A stretch of 64,000 nucleotides of DNA from Henckelia pumila (lineage: Eukaryota > Streptophyta > Magnoliopsida > Lamiales > Gesneriaceae). Every line of letters starts with the position of its first letter. Position 1 is the stretch's first letter. Position numbers and translations under genes: made by a program. Shown here piece by piece: positions 1 through 12,378 of this stretch. Under the pieces are notes generated by a model, which was given only the letters and a program-made list of their open reading frames with translations, searched no databases and was not told the origin of the DNA. Location: NCBI RefSeq assembly GCF_033568475.1, contig NC_133121.1, positions 8,556,001 to 8,620,000 of the forward strand, read 5' to 3'.

Positions 1-661
1 GGAGTTTACCTATAACAACAGTTTTTAGTCGTCTATAGGTATGGCTCCTTATGCAGCATTGTATGGGAGGAGATGCAGATCTCCTGTGCATTGGGATGAG
101 GTTGGTGAGCGGATTTTACTGGGTCCTGAGATTGTGCAGCAGACAGCTGACATTGTGACTCAGATTCGAGATCGGATGAGGACTGCTCAGAGTCGGCAGA
201 AGAGTTATGCAGATGCCAGACGACGAGATTTGGAGTTCGCTGTAGGTGATCACGTATTCCTGAAGGTGTCACTTATGAAGGGAGTAGTGCGTTTTGGCCG
301 GAAAGGCAAGCTTAATCCGAGGTATATAGGGCCATTCGAGATCTTGGAGAGAGTTGGCACGTTGGCCTACCGTTTAGCTCTACCACCGGGGCTAGCGGCA
401 GTGCACAACGTTTTCCATGTATCCATGCTTCAGAGATATGTCTCTAACCCGTCGCATGTGTTGGATTTCGAGCCCTTGCAGTTGCCACCAGATCTAGTGT
501 ATGAGGAGAGGCCAGTGCAGATCTTGGCAAGGGAGGAGCGGAGGCTTAGGACGCGGGTCATATCGATGGTCAGAGTCCAGTGGCTGAATCACTCAGAGGA
601 GGAAGCTACTTGGGAGACCGAGGCAGACATGAGGACTCGCTACCCGGAGTTGTTCGGGTAA
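1..661 (+). pseudogene. 3' end of Ty3/gypsy chromovirus pol (integrase C-terminus), with a premature stop
   Basis: The frame runs from the window edge to the stop at about 661. It shows the end of a gypsy integrase: a Met-Ala-Pro-Tyr...Leu-Tyr-Gly-Arg-Arg-Cys-Arg-Ser-Pro block, then the GPY/F-type module (RYIGPFEILERVG, then HNVFHVSMLQRY) and a degenerate chromodomain-like tail (VQWLNHSEEEATWE). These blocks are typical of plant chromoviruses; the long LTR that follows suggests the Tekay/Del clade, which is inference. The same frame has a TAG at 26-28, just before the conserved block, so the polyprotein is broken there. Gag, protease, RT and RNase H lie outside the window. A polypurine tract follows at about 694-707. 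Confidence 0.85.
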
Positions 662-707
662 GTACTTTAAATTTCGAGGACGAAATTCAATTTAAGGGGG
701 GGAGAAT

Positions 708-3335
708 TGTAACACCCGGTATTTTAAATACGTAAATTCGCATGCATAATTAGGGTATTTAATTATTTAAATTTGTGATTTATGGGTTAAATAATTATGT
801 GAATTATTTGTGCATGATTTAATTTATTTTTATGCATTTAACCCATAATTAGTGATTTTTATGATTTTTAGTATTTTAATTATTTTATTGCGTAGACGGG
901 ACCGTGGACGGACGAGATGACAACTTTCTAGCCAATTAATTTCATGAGCCTTTTTAGAGCCCTAAAATATTATTTTGAGTTTTATTATCTCAAAATTTTT
1001 AGTATTTAATTTTATATAATTTTAGGAGTCCATTTTTATCCAAATTTAGCCATTTTAATGACTTTTAATTATTTTTAAAATTTCCTAAATTTGTAATTTC
1101 GGGATTTTTATATTTTTAACTTAAATTATCAGATTTTAACTTTTATTTAGATTTTTAAAATTTTATGTTTTATATTTAAAACTTTTAATTATCCTAAAAC
1201 CTATATTAATTAAAATAAAACCCCAAAACCTAATCTACCCAAACCCTTAACCGATTACCCATTCAGCCGCCTCCCTCTCCCCCATTATTCATCTTCTTCC
1301 TCGATCAGCAAGCCCTAGGAGGTTCCATAGCTCGATTTTCTTAAAGCTTCGAAGGTGTGTTCGTCCCGTCGTCCCGGAATCGTCCCACGCACGTTTTTCT
1401 CTTCAATTTCGGTGAAAGGCATGATTTTCTTCCATTTTTTTGTACCTATCAGATATTATATTTTGTGGATTGTGTATGCATCAAACTTTCAAGTTTTTTT
1501 TAGAAAATGGTTCGGTTGTTCGGTTTATGCCCAAGGTTTCTTGTTTTTCTTGTTCATGTTCACGTTTTTAGGTCCACCATGGCTGGGATGGCTGCTGGTC
1601 AGGGTCCTAGGTAGTGTGAGGAGGGTCTGGACCGAATGGCTCGAGGGGCTCGAGCCAAACGGCCCCAGGAAGTCGGCTGGTGCGGATTGGGCTCCCTTGG
1701 TGCGCAGGTTAGGGTTTTGAGAAGGGGGGGCTCGGCGAGTTGGTCCAGGCTGCATGGGGGCTGGGGCTGGGTCAGGTCAGGTCCGCCCAGACGTGGGCTA
1801 CGTCTGGGCGGCGGCGCTCCGGCCAGGGGCGGCCGGAGCAGGCCGGCAGCAGCCAAGGAGTGGCTGCTGCTCACGGCCGCAGCCGAGAAGAGGATAGGGC
1901 ATCGGGTTCTAGGGTTTTCTGTTGGGTCCGGGTCGGGTCAGTAGGGTAGTGGGTCGGGTTAAGGTGGTCCGGGTTCGGGTTGGTGGGCCGGGCTCGAGTC
2001 TTTTTATTTTTAAAGTATTTTATGAATTAATTGGTTTTTGGGCCAATTAATTTGAAATAAAATTATTTGGACTCCCAAATAATTTTATTTGGGCTTTTAA
2101 AATTTTAATTAAGTTAGTTCATTAATTTTATGGCCTTTTGAGCCCATGAAAGTTATTGGGCCAGTCTTTGGGCTTTTGGGCCCATTGGGCCAGTTTAAAT
2201 TGTTTTTGGGCCTAGAATGTTTTATGGGCTTTAAATTATTTTAATTGGGCTTAGAACAATTTTATTGGGTTTAAGTATGTTATTGGGCCAGATTTAAGTA
2301 ATTGGGCTTGAGTGTTAGGGCCAGCAGTCCAGTACAATCCATGAAAAATTTGCATGTGTCCTGATTATATATTTAATTATTTTTATGCATTGAAGTTATT
2401 TTAATATTTATATGTTAGTAAGAAATTAAATTAAATATATATGAAGGACACACATTTTATTTAAGTACATGCATTCATGAAATAATTTTATGCATAATTA
2501 AATGTTTAAGGTTGAGCCATAATAAAATATTTTATGTTGGAAGTTGAAGTAGTGTGACAATTTAAGGGGGATTCGTCCCCATATGTGAACTATTGAAGGG
2601 CAGTTTACTGCCAATTTAAGAGGTGATTCGTCACCGCCACGTACGTTGGTTTCCACGCTGATCAGTATTTAATGTATGATTTAAGGTTACACTACGGATA
2701 CAACCATGCGATGTTAGAAATTTAACTGCTCAACAATGTTTATGTATTATGTTATTTAAGTTAATTTAAGTTATGTTTATGCCATGATATTTTTAAGCAT
2801 GCTCATTCATGTATATGTTATGTATTAGTATCCAAGTGATTTAAATTATTTTAAACCCTTGTTATGTTAGCATATTGGGCCTCTAGGCTCACTACACTGG
2901 TATGGTGCAGGTGAGTTCGTAGAGGAGGATGTAGCTCCCACCGGCGGCGAGGACATATGAGCGGACATGCAGTGACCCCGTGACCGTGATAGATGTCTGA
3001 GTCACACTGCATGTTTTAATTATGTCAGGATGTTACACTTTTTAATTATTTTTCAGTGGTTGTGGTTTTGAATATTTTCTGGGCATGCAAATTTTACATC
3101 ATTTTTCTTATGCAGTATTTTTAATTAAATGTCTGACTCAGATATTTATTTTATTTAAAGAATGCAATTTTTATTTAGGTTATTTATTTATTTATTTATT
3201 TTAAATCTTTTATTTCTGTGCATGTATGTATGGGCATATATGTGCATATTTTTATTTAGTAAGTATATATATATATAAAAAAAAAAATTTCCGCATATTT
3301 ATTTATTTAATAATTATAGAGTTAGGGTCGTTTCA
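708..3335 (+). mobile_element. 3' LTR of the Ty3/gypsy element (about 2.6 kb)
   Basis: The LTR starts TGTAACACCCGG directly after the polypurine tract (AAGGGGGGGAGAAT) and ends GTTTCA, giving TG...CA ends. The next five bases, ATTTC, would be one target-site copy; the other is outside the window. The LTR is related to those of the gypsy element at 38000-44747. They share the terminus and two conserved blocks (about 890-921 and 2875-2990) while much of the rest differs. ORFs at 1355-1949 lie inside the LTR on both strands, overlap one another and match nothing I know, so I do not call them genes. Confidence 0.85.
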
Positions 3336-3599
3336 ATTTCTTTCTACACATTCAAGACAACATATACAAATGAATCTTACATAATCTAGTAAAACGAAAA
3401 AGAATAACAATTACAAAAATTTTCAAATTGCTATGAACCTGCACCATTGTGTCCATGCAATAGATTTCAAATCCATGCTCTAAATTTGCTTTTGCATAAT
3501 TTTCATGTAAACATGAATTACCTCAGACTCAACGGGTTCACCAAATATAAAAGGACATAATATCGGTCCACTTAACCTCATAACCTCATCTTGCCAAAT

Positions 3600-5619
3600 G
3601 ACAACACTACAACAAAAGAAAATTCAATTCCATAAAAAAATTAGGAAAATCTATTACTAAAATAAGAAAATAAATGTATGGAAGATCAACATACTCCAAT
3701 TCATTTCTACCAAGAAAACATGTCACCAATTTCCTCTCTTCATCATCTGCTTCTTCATATCCACAAAACCCGGATCTACCTTTGAATTTATCCATGGAAA
3801 CCTTTCAAAGAGTATTGCCTTCCTTCTCAACGTCTTTCAATTCCTGTCCCAAAGTGGCGATATATTTAGTAACATAGCAGAAATCCAAATATCTATAACG
3901 ACAATATAACTAAAAAAATCAAAAAATAAAACTTAAACTTAAAATAATCAAAATGGGATTAAAGTATGCTCTATTTACCAGATTTGTCACCTTCTTCTTA
4001 CGTCTTGGCGCTGAGCTAGGTGGAGTCACAAGCATGGAACCTTTTTTTTTCTTCACACGATCAGCCCTGTTCCTCACATTATCCACAACTGAAGATTGAA
4101 AAACAGATTTCTTCTCTTCTTTGGAAGTAGCAACTGCACTACCACCACTGCTTTCATCAGCGGATCTATTTCTGGAGTCACCTCTTAACACGTAATTCTC
4201 TTTTTCTTTCAAACCATCAACACTATTACACACCAATGCATTACGTTCGACATCAATTTCCATCTCATCAATCGATACATTCAAAGAATGAGATCCCTCT
4301 AATGCTTTGTTTTCTTTCGCCAAATTTGCAACAACTTCTTGCACCATTACATCAACTTAATCATCAAAGTGAGCGACTCCATCTCGTGATAACTCAAAAG
4401 CAACTTCTTCCTTGGATTTATCAACTTTCTCCTCAGATTCGTCAATTTTGTCACATTTATCAACCACAAAATCTTTGTGATTCATTCTACATATCACATT
4501 TCCATCCTCTAATTCAACACACCTCTTTTTCAATATCTTTATCTCATCCATTTGTTTCATGACAATTTTCTTAAATCGTTTTTCTTCTGATCTATCTTCG
4601 TCTTGCTTTAAAACATGCTTGATATCCAACAATAAATTTTCTTTCTCACAAAATGGATATATCGACAGAACCTACTCACAATTAAAAAAAATAAATAAAA
4701 TTAATATCATATGAGCTGAATCTATGCATTTCAACAATGATTCAGTTTCAATAGCATTAAATGGTATATTGCTTCTTTCCCACCCAAACAACCGAGGGTA
4801 AACATTTAAAGCACGTTGTACCCCTAAAATTGGGACAGTATCATATAACCAAGCCTAAAACAAATAATAAAATAAACTTTATTAAAAATATGATAAGATC
4901 ATAATTATTAAAGTTGCATACTAACCATCAATCCAACCGTGCATCCATCGGCATAAAGCTTTCTTCTGATTTGGCATATTTCTCGGTATAAAAATCGAAA
5001 GGCAACATCTCCCCAAGCCTATATAAAAAAATTGTAAGATCATCCAGATAAGGAAATATAAAGCAAGGAGTGATAAAATTACTGGCGGGGAATATTATGC
5101 AGTTAAAAAGGAACAAAATAAAAATTATAACAAAATCATCAATGCCACTCTCATCATCACTTCTTGCAACTAAAAGTAGTTTTTTATAAATAGATTTTTG
5201 GTGGGCATTGGTGAATTTTCCGTTAAAATGACGCCTAAAAATATGAAGTCTAGTTTCACGTCAAAGTCAACGGGTTGGCCACTATGATGCAAACCGAGAA
5301 CAATAAAGAAATCTATTGATTTGAAAGGGATGGTAATGTCATTACCAACCAAAAAAGAACATGAATCAGCCTGAAATCTGTTTAGAAAATAATCAATCCG
5401 ATCACTACTAATCGCAAGGACGGGCATATCAATCCATTTAGCGAAAGAAGTATAATTTATCCTATTCCTCTGCTCCTCGCCCAGGACTTGCTTCAATTCT
5501 CCCATCATAGTTTTAAAATAAGGAGGAGAAAATCGTGAAAAATATTCCTTCCCACTATTCTTCTTATGATAATCATTAACTGGTTTGTCTTCTCCAGCCA
5601 TTTCTATATTAAAAACCAA
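3600..5619 (-). pseudogene. Broken multi-exon gene with a DUF1985-like (Ulp1-protease-associated) N-terminal domain
   Basis: Read on the minus strand from 5619 (or Met at 5601), the first exon has FAKWIDMPVLAISSDRIDYF and FLVGNDITIPFKSIDFFIVLGL, the pattern of plant DUF1985-type domains found in Ulp1-protease and MULE-associated gene families. Matching pieces follow downstream: about 5160-5030, an AWGDVAF...TVGLM piece to about 4925, and AWLYDTVPILGVQRALNVYP after an acceptor near 4857. A charged, coiled-coil-like Lys/Glu-rich region covers 4632-3919, with a weaker final piece at about 3890-3607. Breaks: the frame must shift in an A-run near 5175, again near 5025, and an in-frame TAA separates 4632-4357 from 4347-3919. 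No Ulp1 catalytic domain is visible. It is either an old gene copy or cargo of a transposon. The family call is by pattern only. Confidence 0.5.
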
Positions 5620-7060
5620 AAAATAAAATCATACAAACAATTAGTATAAACACAACCACGAAAATTAACATAACAGTATATATATGCAACAAAAATGACA
5701 AATTAACATTATTTGGTAGTGGAGAGAAATTAGACACGACATTCACAAAGCTTATCGCATCCAAATTTTAAAAAATGGATTTAGTAACTTCCCAAATATC
5801 ATTCCAGTGAAATTTCAAATATAATTAAAAATATAGGTTTAGTGGAACAACAATTTATAGTGCACGAAAAATATCGAATAATTGCCTAAAAATAAACCAC
5901 AACACTTAGTGGATCTTTGTCCCAAAAATTTCATAGGTTTGAAATCATCAAATGTAACCGACTATTTTTTCATCCATTAGTTCATGACACTGGGCGTAGA
6001 TTGAGAAAAAGCAAAAAAAACAGTCAAATCTCTCTAATATGAAGATTGTTTCTCTTTTGTCAATTGTCATATCAAATTTTTCTTCCACCACATTTCACAC
6101 TATTCATCGTCAAACACAACGATCTCCTTTCACACTATTTAAACCAAGAAAAAATGCTTCTTTCTGAATTTCTGAATTCCAACAATATGAGAAATGTCGA
6201 ATAATTGCCTAAAAAAAACCACTAAACCTAATTTTTGAATTCCAACAATATTTCAAAAATTCATCTCAAAACAACTAAAAACTTCTGCATAGAAATATCA
6301 AGAATGAATCCTAAAAATTGGGGGAAATGAGTTGCCAATTATAACCTAAAACAAACAATAACACTTTCAAAACACCAAAAAAAATTAGAAAAAACGAACC
6401 CTACAAATTAGGAAAAATATGATTCTCATTCGTACCTTTCTTAGATTTATTCATATTTGTAGTTCTAGGACATTTTTTTCTCCGTTGTAGCTTCTATCGA
6501 TTCTTCCTTCATTGCCGATTTGTCCTTCAATTTCATTCTTCTCATTTTCGGCTTGGAACTTCATACCTTCAGTAGTGATATTACCCAGGGAATGGGGGAG
6601 AAGGAATAAAGTTATATTATATTAAAATTTAATATACACGAGGGTATTAATGGATTTAAATTAAATATAAGGGCAATTGAGTATTTAGGTATGAACCAGG
6701 GAGTTAAAACATATAAAATCATGTTGTCAGGAATTGAAAACAAATATATTCTGAGCTAGAGACTGATCTTAAATTTCAGACAAGAGTTGGGAATTTTCGT
6801 TCATTTACCGTTAAAGAAGTAATTAAATTATTTTTATTTACAGTATCTTATTTACCTTTTAAAATTTTTAAATTAATAAATATTATTTTATATTTATCTA
6901 AACTTTTAATTATTATACATTTATCATATTATCCTAAAATTAATACGGAATTAACTACAATTTTTTTTTATATATTAACCCGAATCTTTAGATTCATCAC
7001 ATAACGCTGAAATCAACAGGATAATTAATTTAAAATACACACATATATAGATGCACACAC
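5620..7060. other. AT-rich intergenic stretch upstream of the DUF1985-like relic
   Basis: No convincing gene. On the minus strand about 6595-6440 there is a short Lys/Glu-rich open stretch that could be a 5' exon of the relic, but its frames are interrupted and I could not join it. The rest is AT-rich sequence with short direct repeats: a phrase containing GAATTCCAACAATAT occurs near 6173 and again near 6235. Confidence 0.4.
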
Positions 7061-7068
7061 ATCACATG

Positions 7069-7636
7069 TAGGGATGGAAACAAAGCGGGTTTCGGGTGGG
7101 TTTGGCCAAACCCAAGACTCATCCACCTCCTTTTGAACCGTCCCGTATCGCAAACTCGGCAAGTTCAATCCGAGTTAGACTCGTTGGACTCGCTATAATT
7201 TATATAAATTTAAATTTATTAAATAAATTGTTTAAAAGTATAAAAAACAACAAAAATTATTAAATTTAATTTTAAAATTTATTAATAATATTCAAAACAA
7301 CAAAATATTCTCACAATTTAAAACTTATCAACTTATATTTAATTAATAATTATTAACAAATTAAAAAATTAAAACAAAATATTTTCATATCAAACATATC
7401 ATAATAAAATAAATTTATTCAATCCAAAAATATTATAAATTCAAATTACAGGTAAAGTATTATTTTTTAGTATAAAAATATAATTATATATAATTAATAT
7501 TACATATATATTTTATATTTATATATATTTTTTTGACGGGGCGAGTTTGGCTAAACCTGAGACACGTCCCGGACCCGCTTAGCCTATGCAGGTTTAATAC
7601 GGGACCGAGTCTAGACCTAACTCATTGTCTTCCCTA
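7069..7636. mobile_element. Non-autonomous hAT-like MITE
   Basis: The element starts TAGGGATGGAAAC and ends GTCTTCCCTA, imperfect inverted termini of the common plant TAGGG-type hAT MITE. It is flanked by 8-bp direct repeats that differ at one base: ATCACATG (7061-7068) and ATCACGTG (7637-7644). GC-rich subterminal arms (GGCGAGTTTGG, GGTGGGTTTGG) surround a very AT-rich middle. No coding capacity. Confidence 0.75.
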
Positions 7637-7657
7637 ATCACGTGCAAACCCGATAAG

Positions 7658-8032
7658 CTCCGTTTGGTAGCGTATATTATTAATCTATGTATATATAAAT
7701 TATCTTATCCAATCTCGCGTTCTTCTCGTCATATTATTTATCCATCTATTAATTATCTATTTTACATCAATCAAATCATTAATTATTTATCTTACATCAA
7801 TCAAATTATTGAATTTAAATTACTATATTACCCTTATAAATAACATTATTCATATTTTATTTATTATTAAAATGACAAAACAGTAATTTATCATTTTTAT
7901 ATAAAATTTAATCAATCAAATCAAATAAACTATAATCTATCAATCAAATAAAATATTATATTAACTATAATTTTTTATTATATTATATTACTTATCTATG
8001 TATTATTTATCTATCACTTAAACCAAACGGAG
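7658..8032. mobile_element. MITE-like element with CTCCGTTTGGT termini
   Basis: The left end CTCCGTTTGGTA and the right end ACCAAACGGAG are inverted repeats. The interior is AT-rich with repeated ATCAATCAAAT phrases. I could not settle the target-site duplication, so the superfamily is open (Tourist-like or other). It lies just upstream of the eL39 promoter. Confidence 0.55.
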
Positions 8033-8343
8033 GCATAGATTATTATTGATTGAATTACTATTTTTAGATTGATAAGATAACGAGGGCTATTGTGAAACAA
8101 AAATTATACTATGACCTCAATTTGTTAGTGAGTAGGTTTCATATGAGTCAACTCTACTCATATTTACAATAAAAATCGATTCAATTACTATTTCAAATCC
8201 AACTCGAATATTCAAACGATCACACAATTTTTAAATTTTTTTTTATCACATTCAATCTTATTCCGAAGGTGGAGGGTAACATTGTAGTCTTCTTAATATC
8301 AATCGGGTTAAACTGCAATTTCATAACTTTCGTAAACGTGAAA

Positions 8344-8380
8344 TTGGGCCTGTGAAATATTTAGGGTTAGGGTTTATATA
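8344..8380 (+). promoter_or_regulatory. eL39 core promoter: site II, telo-box and TATA
   Basis: In order: a TGGGCC site II element (8345-8350), a telo-box TTAGGGTTAGGGTTT (8361-8375) and TTTATATA (8373-8380). A pyrimidine-rich leader CTCAACCCCACTCC follows. Telo-box plus site II is the known signature of plant ribosomal-protein promoters and fits the gene that starts about 90 bp downstream. The sites are seen; the regulation is inferred. Confidence 0.8.
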
Positions 8381-8466
8381 GCCGCACACACTCAACCCCA
8401 CTCCAGAATTAAAATTTCGCGCAGCCGGCCGAAACCCTAGAGCAGTTCTCTCCGCCGTAGATCAAG

Positions 8467-8717
<251 letters not shown>

Positions 8718-9743
8718 GCGTCGACGTTTCTATCCCACCTTCCCCTGCTTAAGATTATGTTTTTTGTCTTCCCTGGGTTTCATGTTATAATTTAAATGAA
8801 ATAGCAAGACTTCTTGGCCGGTTTTGATTAATGTTATGGATTATTAACAATTGCATTCTGAAACTGTGTTTGTGATTCTTTGAATCTAGCTTCAATTTAT
8901 CTTCCTGTATATTTTAAAATGTTTTTTTGGGTATCTGTTCGTGGTTGGTTGAAGGTTTCTGAGTGAATGTAGTGTAATTTTAGGGTGATAACTTGGGCTT
9001 TTAGAATGTATAAGCTTTTCTATTTGTCTCCTGTAGAAATGGCCGCGGTATTCCCCATTTTTGTACTCTTTTATTCGCTTGTATGGATTTAGCTTGTTTA
9101 ATTGAAATAACTGGGTGGGATTAAGGTTACTAGACTATAATGACTAAGTGTTCGGTTTAACTCTCCAAAGAAGCATGAGCATGGTGGCTTCTTAACTTTT
9201 GCCTTTCATGCTAGGAAATTGTGCAACATGGTCAGAGCACGTGTTTTAGTGTGTGTGTGTGAGATTGAATCTAGAGACTTGGCACAACAGATTGAGGTTT
9301 GATTCCTTAAACAATAGTTTTTTTGAACTTGGTGAATCTGCACAAGGGTTTTGGTGGTATTGAGCTTGCAGTTGCCTTGTGAATACTTCTCGTAGGAATG
9401 AGTTTGTGTTTTCTTGTTTAGTGTTTATACTAGGCTTCAGCTATGAGAACTTGCGTCTATAAGCCTATCTAAATGTAAATTATATCTGGTCAAGTACCTT
9501 ATGCATAGTCGAAAATTCGATGCTACCCAAACGGTAGAACGAATGGTCCATGTTCATTTGCATCTCATGTGCTATTAATTTGGGCTTTTGGGCTGTCGAT
9601 GCTCGCACACTGGCACTGTCCATCATCAAGCATCAAATAAACCCTGTATAGCATATATCGTAGGTGTTCCATAAAAATTTCGAGTAGAACACGTATAGAT
9701 GGGACAGGAAATTTGCACTCTATTTTTTTTTGTTGATATGGTA

Positions 9744-9778
<35 letters not shown>

Positions 9779-10157
9779 CATTTTTTGGAGTTAATCAATC
9801 GTTGTTGTATCATTTTAATTTTTCATGTCTGAAAGTATATTCAGGGCCTCGTTGTCTATCAGTATAAATGTTTCTTTTTAATTTGTCATTTTACAAATAA
9901 AATTGGATCGTCATTGTATTATGTTCAGCTTCAATATGTTATTTCAAGATATTTAAAGTTTCTTACATTTAATAATCTTTTATTTTGTGCAAACATCAAA
10001 GCAAATACATTTTAATGTTATTTTCTTCTGTAAAATAATTTATCTTGGTCTCCCAAAATAAAACAATAAAACCATAAGACATCAACTGTAGTCTCGTGAT
10101 GAATTCCTCGCAACCTGGTAAAAGATTCGATATTTTAAGTTATGGGATCAAATTAAT
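8718..10157. other. eL39 3' flank and intergenic DNA with a 33-base poly-T tract
   Basis: The eL39 3' UTR probably occupies the first 100-150 bases. Beyond it I see no gene. A pure T run covers 9746-9778, a possible slippage site or the tail of a reverse-strand retroposon, but I found no target-site duplication around it. Confidence 0.5.
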
Positions 10158-10165
10158 GATTTAAC

Positions 10166-10623
10166 TAGGACTGCAAATGAATCGAGTCGAATAATGATAA
10201 AAATTTAAAGCTTGAATTTGGCTCGAATTAAGTATATTCGAGCTCGATTCCAAGCTCAAAAATTCAAATATTTTGATTCGAGGTCGGTTCGAAATGAAGT
10301 TCGAGTTTGGCTCGAAATATTCGAACATATTCGTGAACTATTCGAACTATTGCTTGGATATTATGGTCCGAAAAGCTCCAAATGTTTGAAAAAGTTCGAA
10401 GTGTATATATTTTTATTATATAATTTATTGTATTAATAAAATATTAAGGCTTGTGAACTATTTGCGAACTATCGAACAAAATAATTTTGGCTCGAGCTCG
10501 GCTCGAAAAAAAATTCGAACATGTTCGGATTCGGCTCGAGTTCGATAAATTCGAATATGAATCAAATATTTATCGAGCCGGTTCGAAAGGCTCGCGAACT
10601 GACTCGATTCGTTTACGGTCCTA
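10166..10623. mobile_element. Non-autonomous hAT MITE with perfect 8-bp TSD
   Basis: It starts TAGGACTGCAAATGAATCGA and ends CGATTCGTTTACGGTCCTA, good inverted repeats of about 25 bp. Perfect 8-bp duplications GATTTAAC flank it (10158-10165 and 10624-10631). The interior is a run of related TTCGA and CTCGA motifs, typical of this plant hAT MITE class. No transposase. The ORF at 10212-10436 is a by-product of these repeats. Confidence 0.88.
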
Positions 10624-10631
10624 GATTTAAC

Positions 10632-12080
10632 TTATGCTTTTCATCGTGATAAAATCTTTTCGGGGCAGATTATTTGTATGTTCAAGGGTATATGTAAATT
10701 TCGGTTCTACCAAAAAAACTCAATCAAATTGAGTTAATTCGAAATTGGTTTTCGATTGTTTAGGGGTTGAACTCTTTTTGTAGCATGGCTTACTTAATAT
10801 ACAGTTGAAATATTAACTTAAATGTGATATTTTTTGTTATTTCAAATTAATGATTTTAATATTTTTTTTATTAGGAGTGACGCAGTATCTGTGAATTTTA
10901 AAATATAAATATAGATTAAAAAATATATGATTAAAATTTAAAAGATAAATAAAGATATAATTAAATATTTTAAAAAAATTTATTTCAAGAAATTAGAGAA
11001 GGTTTTAATCAACAAAGTTATATAATTTGGGTATAATTATAATTTGAAATAAGAATTCATCAAATCAATTAGTATAGGGAACTGAACTTTATGGGCCGGT
11101 TTGTTCGGTTTTAGTAGTAAAATCTATCGGTTCAATTGGTGGAAAATAATTCTATTAGTTCGATTTTTTTTTTTTTGAAATATGTTAGTTCGATTTTAAC
11201 ATAATGCTCATGTGATTTTATATCTCCAAGTAAAATTTGGAAATGGGCCGATAAGAGAACACATATATGAGCCCAACTAATTTAAGAACATTGGGCTGCC
11301 CAAATGTTAAAATTTAAATTGTCCAAAAGCATAAGATATAATTGGCAAAGGTAAATGCCCAAGTTGAATTTTCCCCATGTACAATGGTAAAATTTATTTT
11401 GCTAACAATTATTTCTAATTCCATTCTGCTCTGAGAACAACATGTGTTTCGAAGATATCGTAAAAATATTTTTTATGGGGCGAGCATTTTTTGAAAAATA
11501 AAAAATTTTAATAAAATAAGATACTTTGGGATTTTTTTTTAAAAAATATAAATATGAAAACTTTGTATGCTTGTATTTGACGTTTGTTTTATTGCATTGT
11601 TGCTTTTTTTTTTTTTTTTTTTTTTGTGATAAATGGGAAAATTGAGTGCATTGAACGTAGTGGAAACTGGAAACAAGGATAATGCTAAAAGCATGCCTAA
11701 AAAATAATTGTGGTAAAGTAATGTACCCCCTCTCGCCCACAACCTTCACTTATTATTTGAATTATTAGAGTACTATCATGTTTGTAATGTACAAGAATTC
11801 TTCAACGTTCTATTATTGGCATCTCCCAAGTACCATCATAATACACGAACCATAGTATATTATATTTGGATTTTTTAAAATCATCGAACGTATTTGAAAA
11901 TCATTGAATCATGTGAGTCTCGTATATTTTACAAAGATTCATTCTACTCCTTGTTGTTTTGTTATTATTACACGTTTATCTATACATCAAAATCGTGTCA
12001 CTCAAAACACATGAAAGTACAAATACATTATACATGTCCGTGTAGAATACAACCAATATGCAATATTAAATCACTCAAAT
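10632..12080. other. AT-rich intergenic stretch
   Basis: No gene is recognised. There is a 22-base poly-T run at 11604-11625 and GGGCC/GGGCTGCCC motifs near 11240-11300. The overlapping minus-strand ORFs at 11402-11749 run through the homopolymer and have no family resemblance. Confidence 0.45.
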
Positions 12081-12171
12081 ATAGAGATGTCAAATTGGAT
12101 TTGGTTCGTCTCGCAATACAAAATAGATGGACTGAGTTTGACAATTTCTCAATTTGCCTAAAACACGTAAG

Positions 12172-12370
12172 CAATGGCGGAGTCAGAAATTTTAGTTTAC
12201 TCGGGCTAAAATTATAAGCTCTCATATCTTTTAATATTTGAATTGAACTACCCGAACTAACACCAAATTAAACAAAAAATATTCAAAATTTTTTTATATA
12301 CAAAATTCAAAAAAAAATTCGGGCCATCCGGACTAAAACCCGGGTGCTATTGAACGTGGCTCCGCCACTG
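12172..12370. mobile_element. 199-bp hAT MITE with CAGTGGCGGA-type termini
   Basis: Left end CAATGGCGGAGTCAG; right end GTGGCTCCGCCACTG, inverted repeats of about 14 bp. Perfect 8-bp TSD CACGTAAG at 12164-12171 and 12371-12378. The surrounding sequence (a TAGAGATGTCAAATTGG phrase near 12082 and GGGTTGG-rich sequence to about 12540) looks like a second, older hAT-type MITE into which this one inserted, but I cannot see its right end. Confidence 0.85.
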
Positions 12371-12378
12371 CACGTAAG

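Noticed and set aside
1355-1949. Several overlapping ORFs of 69-121 codons on both strands
   Set aside because: They lie inside the gypsy LTR, overlap one another and match no family. GC-rich low-complexity sequence opens frames by chance.
9746-9778. Poly-T tract as the tail of a SINE or processed pseudogene
   Set aside because: No target-site duplication, pol III boxes or gene copy could be seen beside it.
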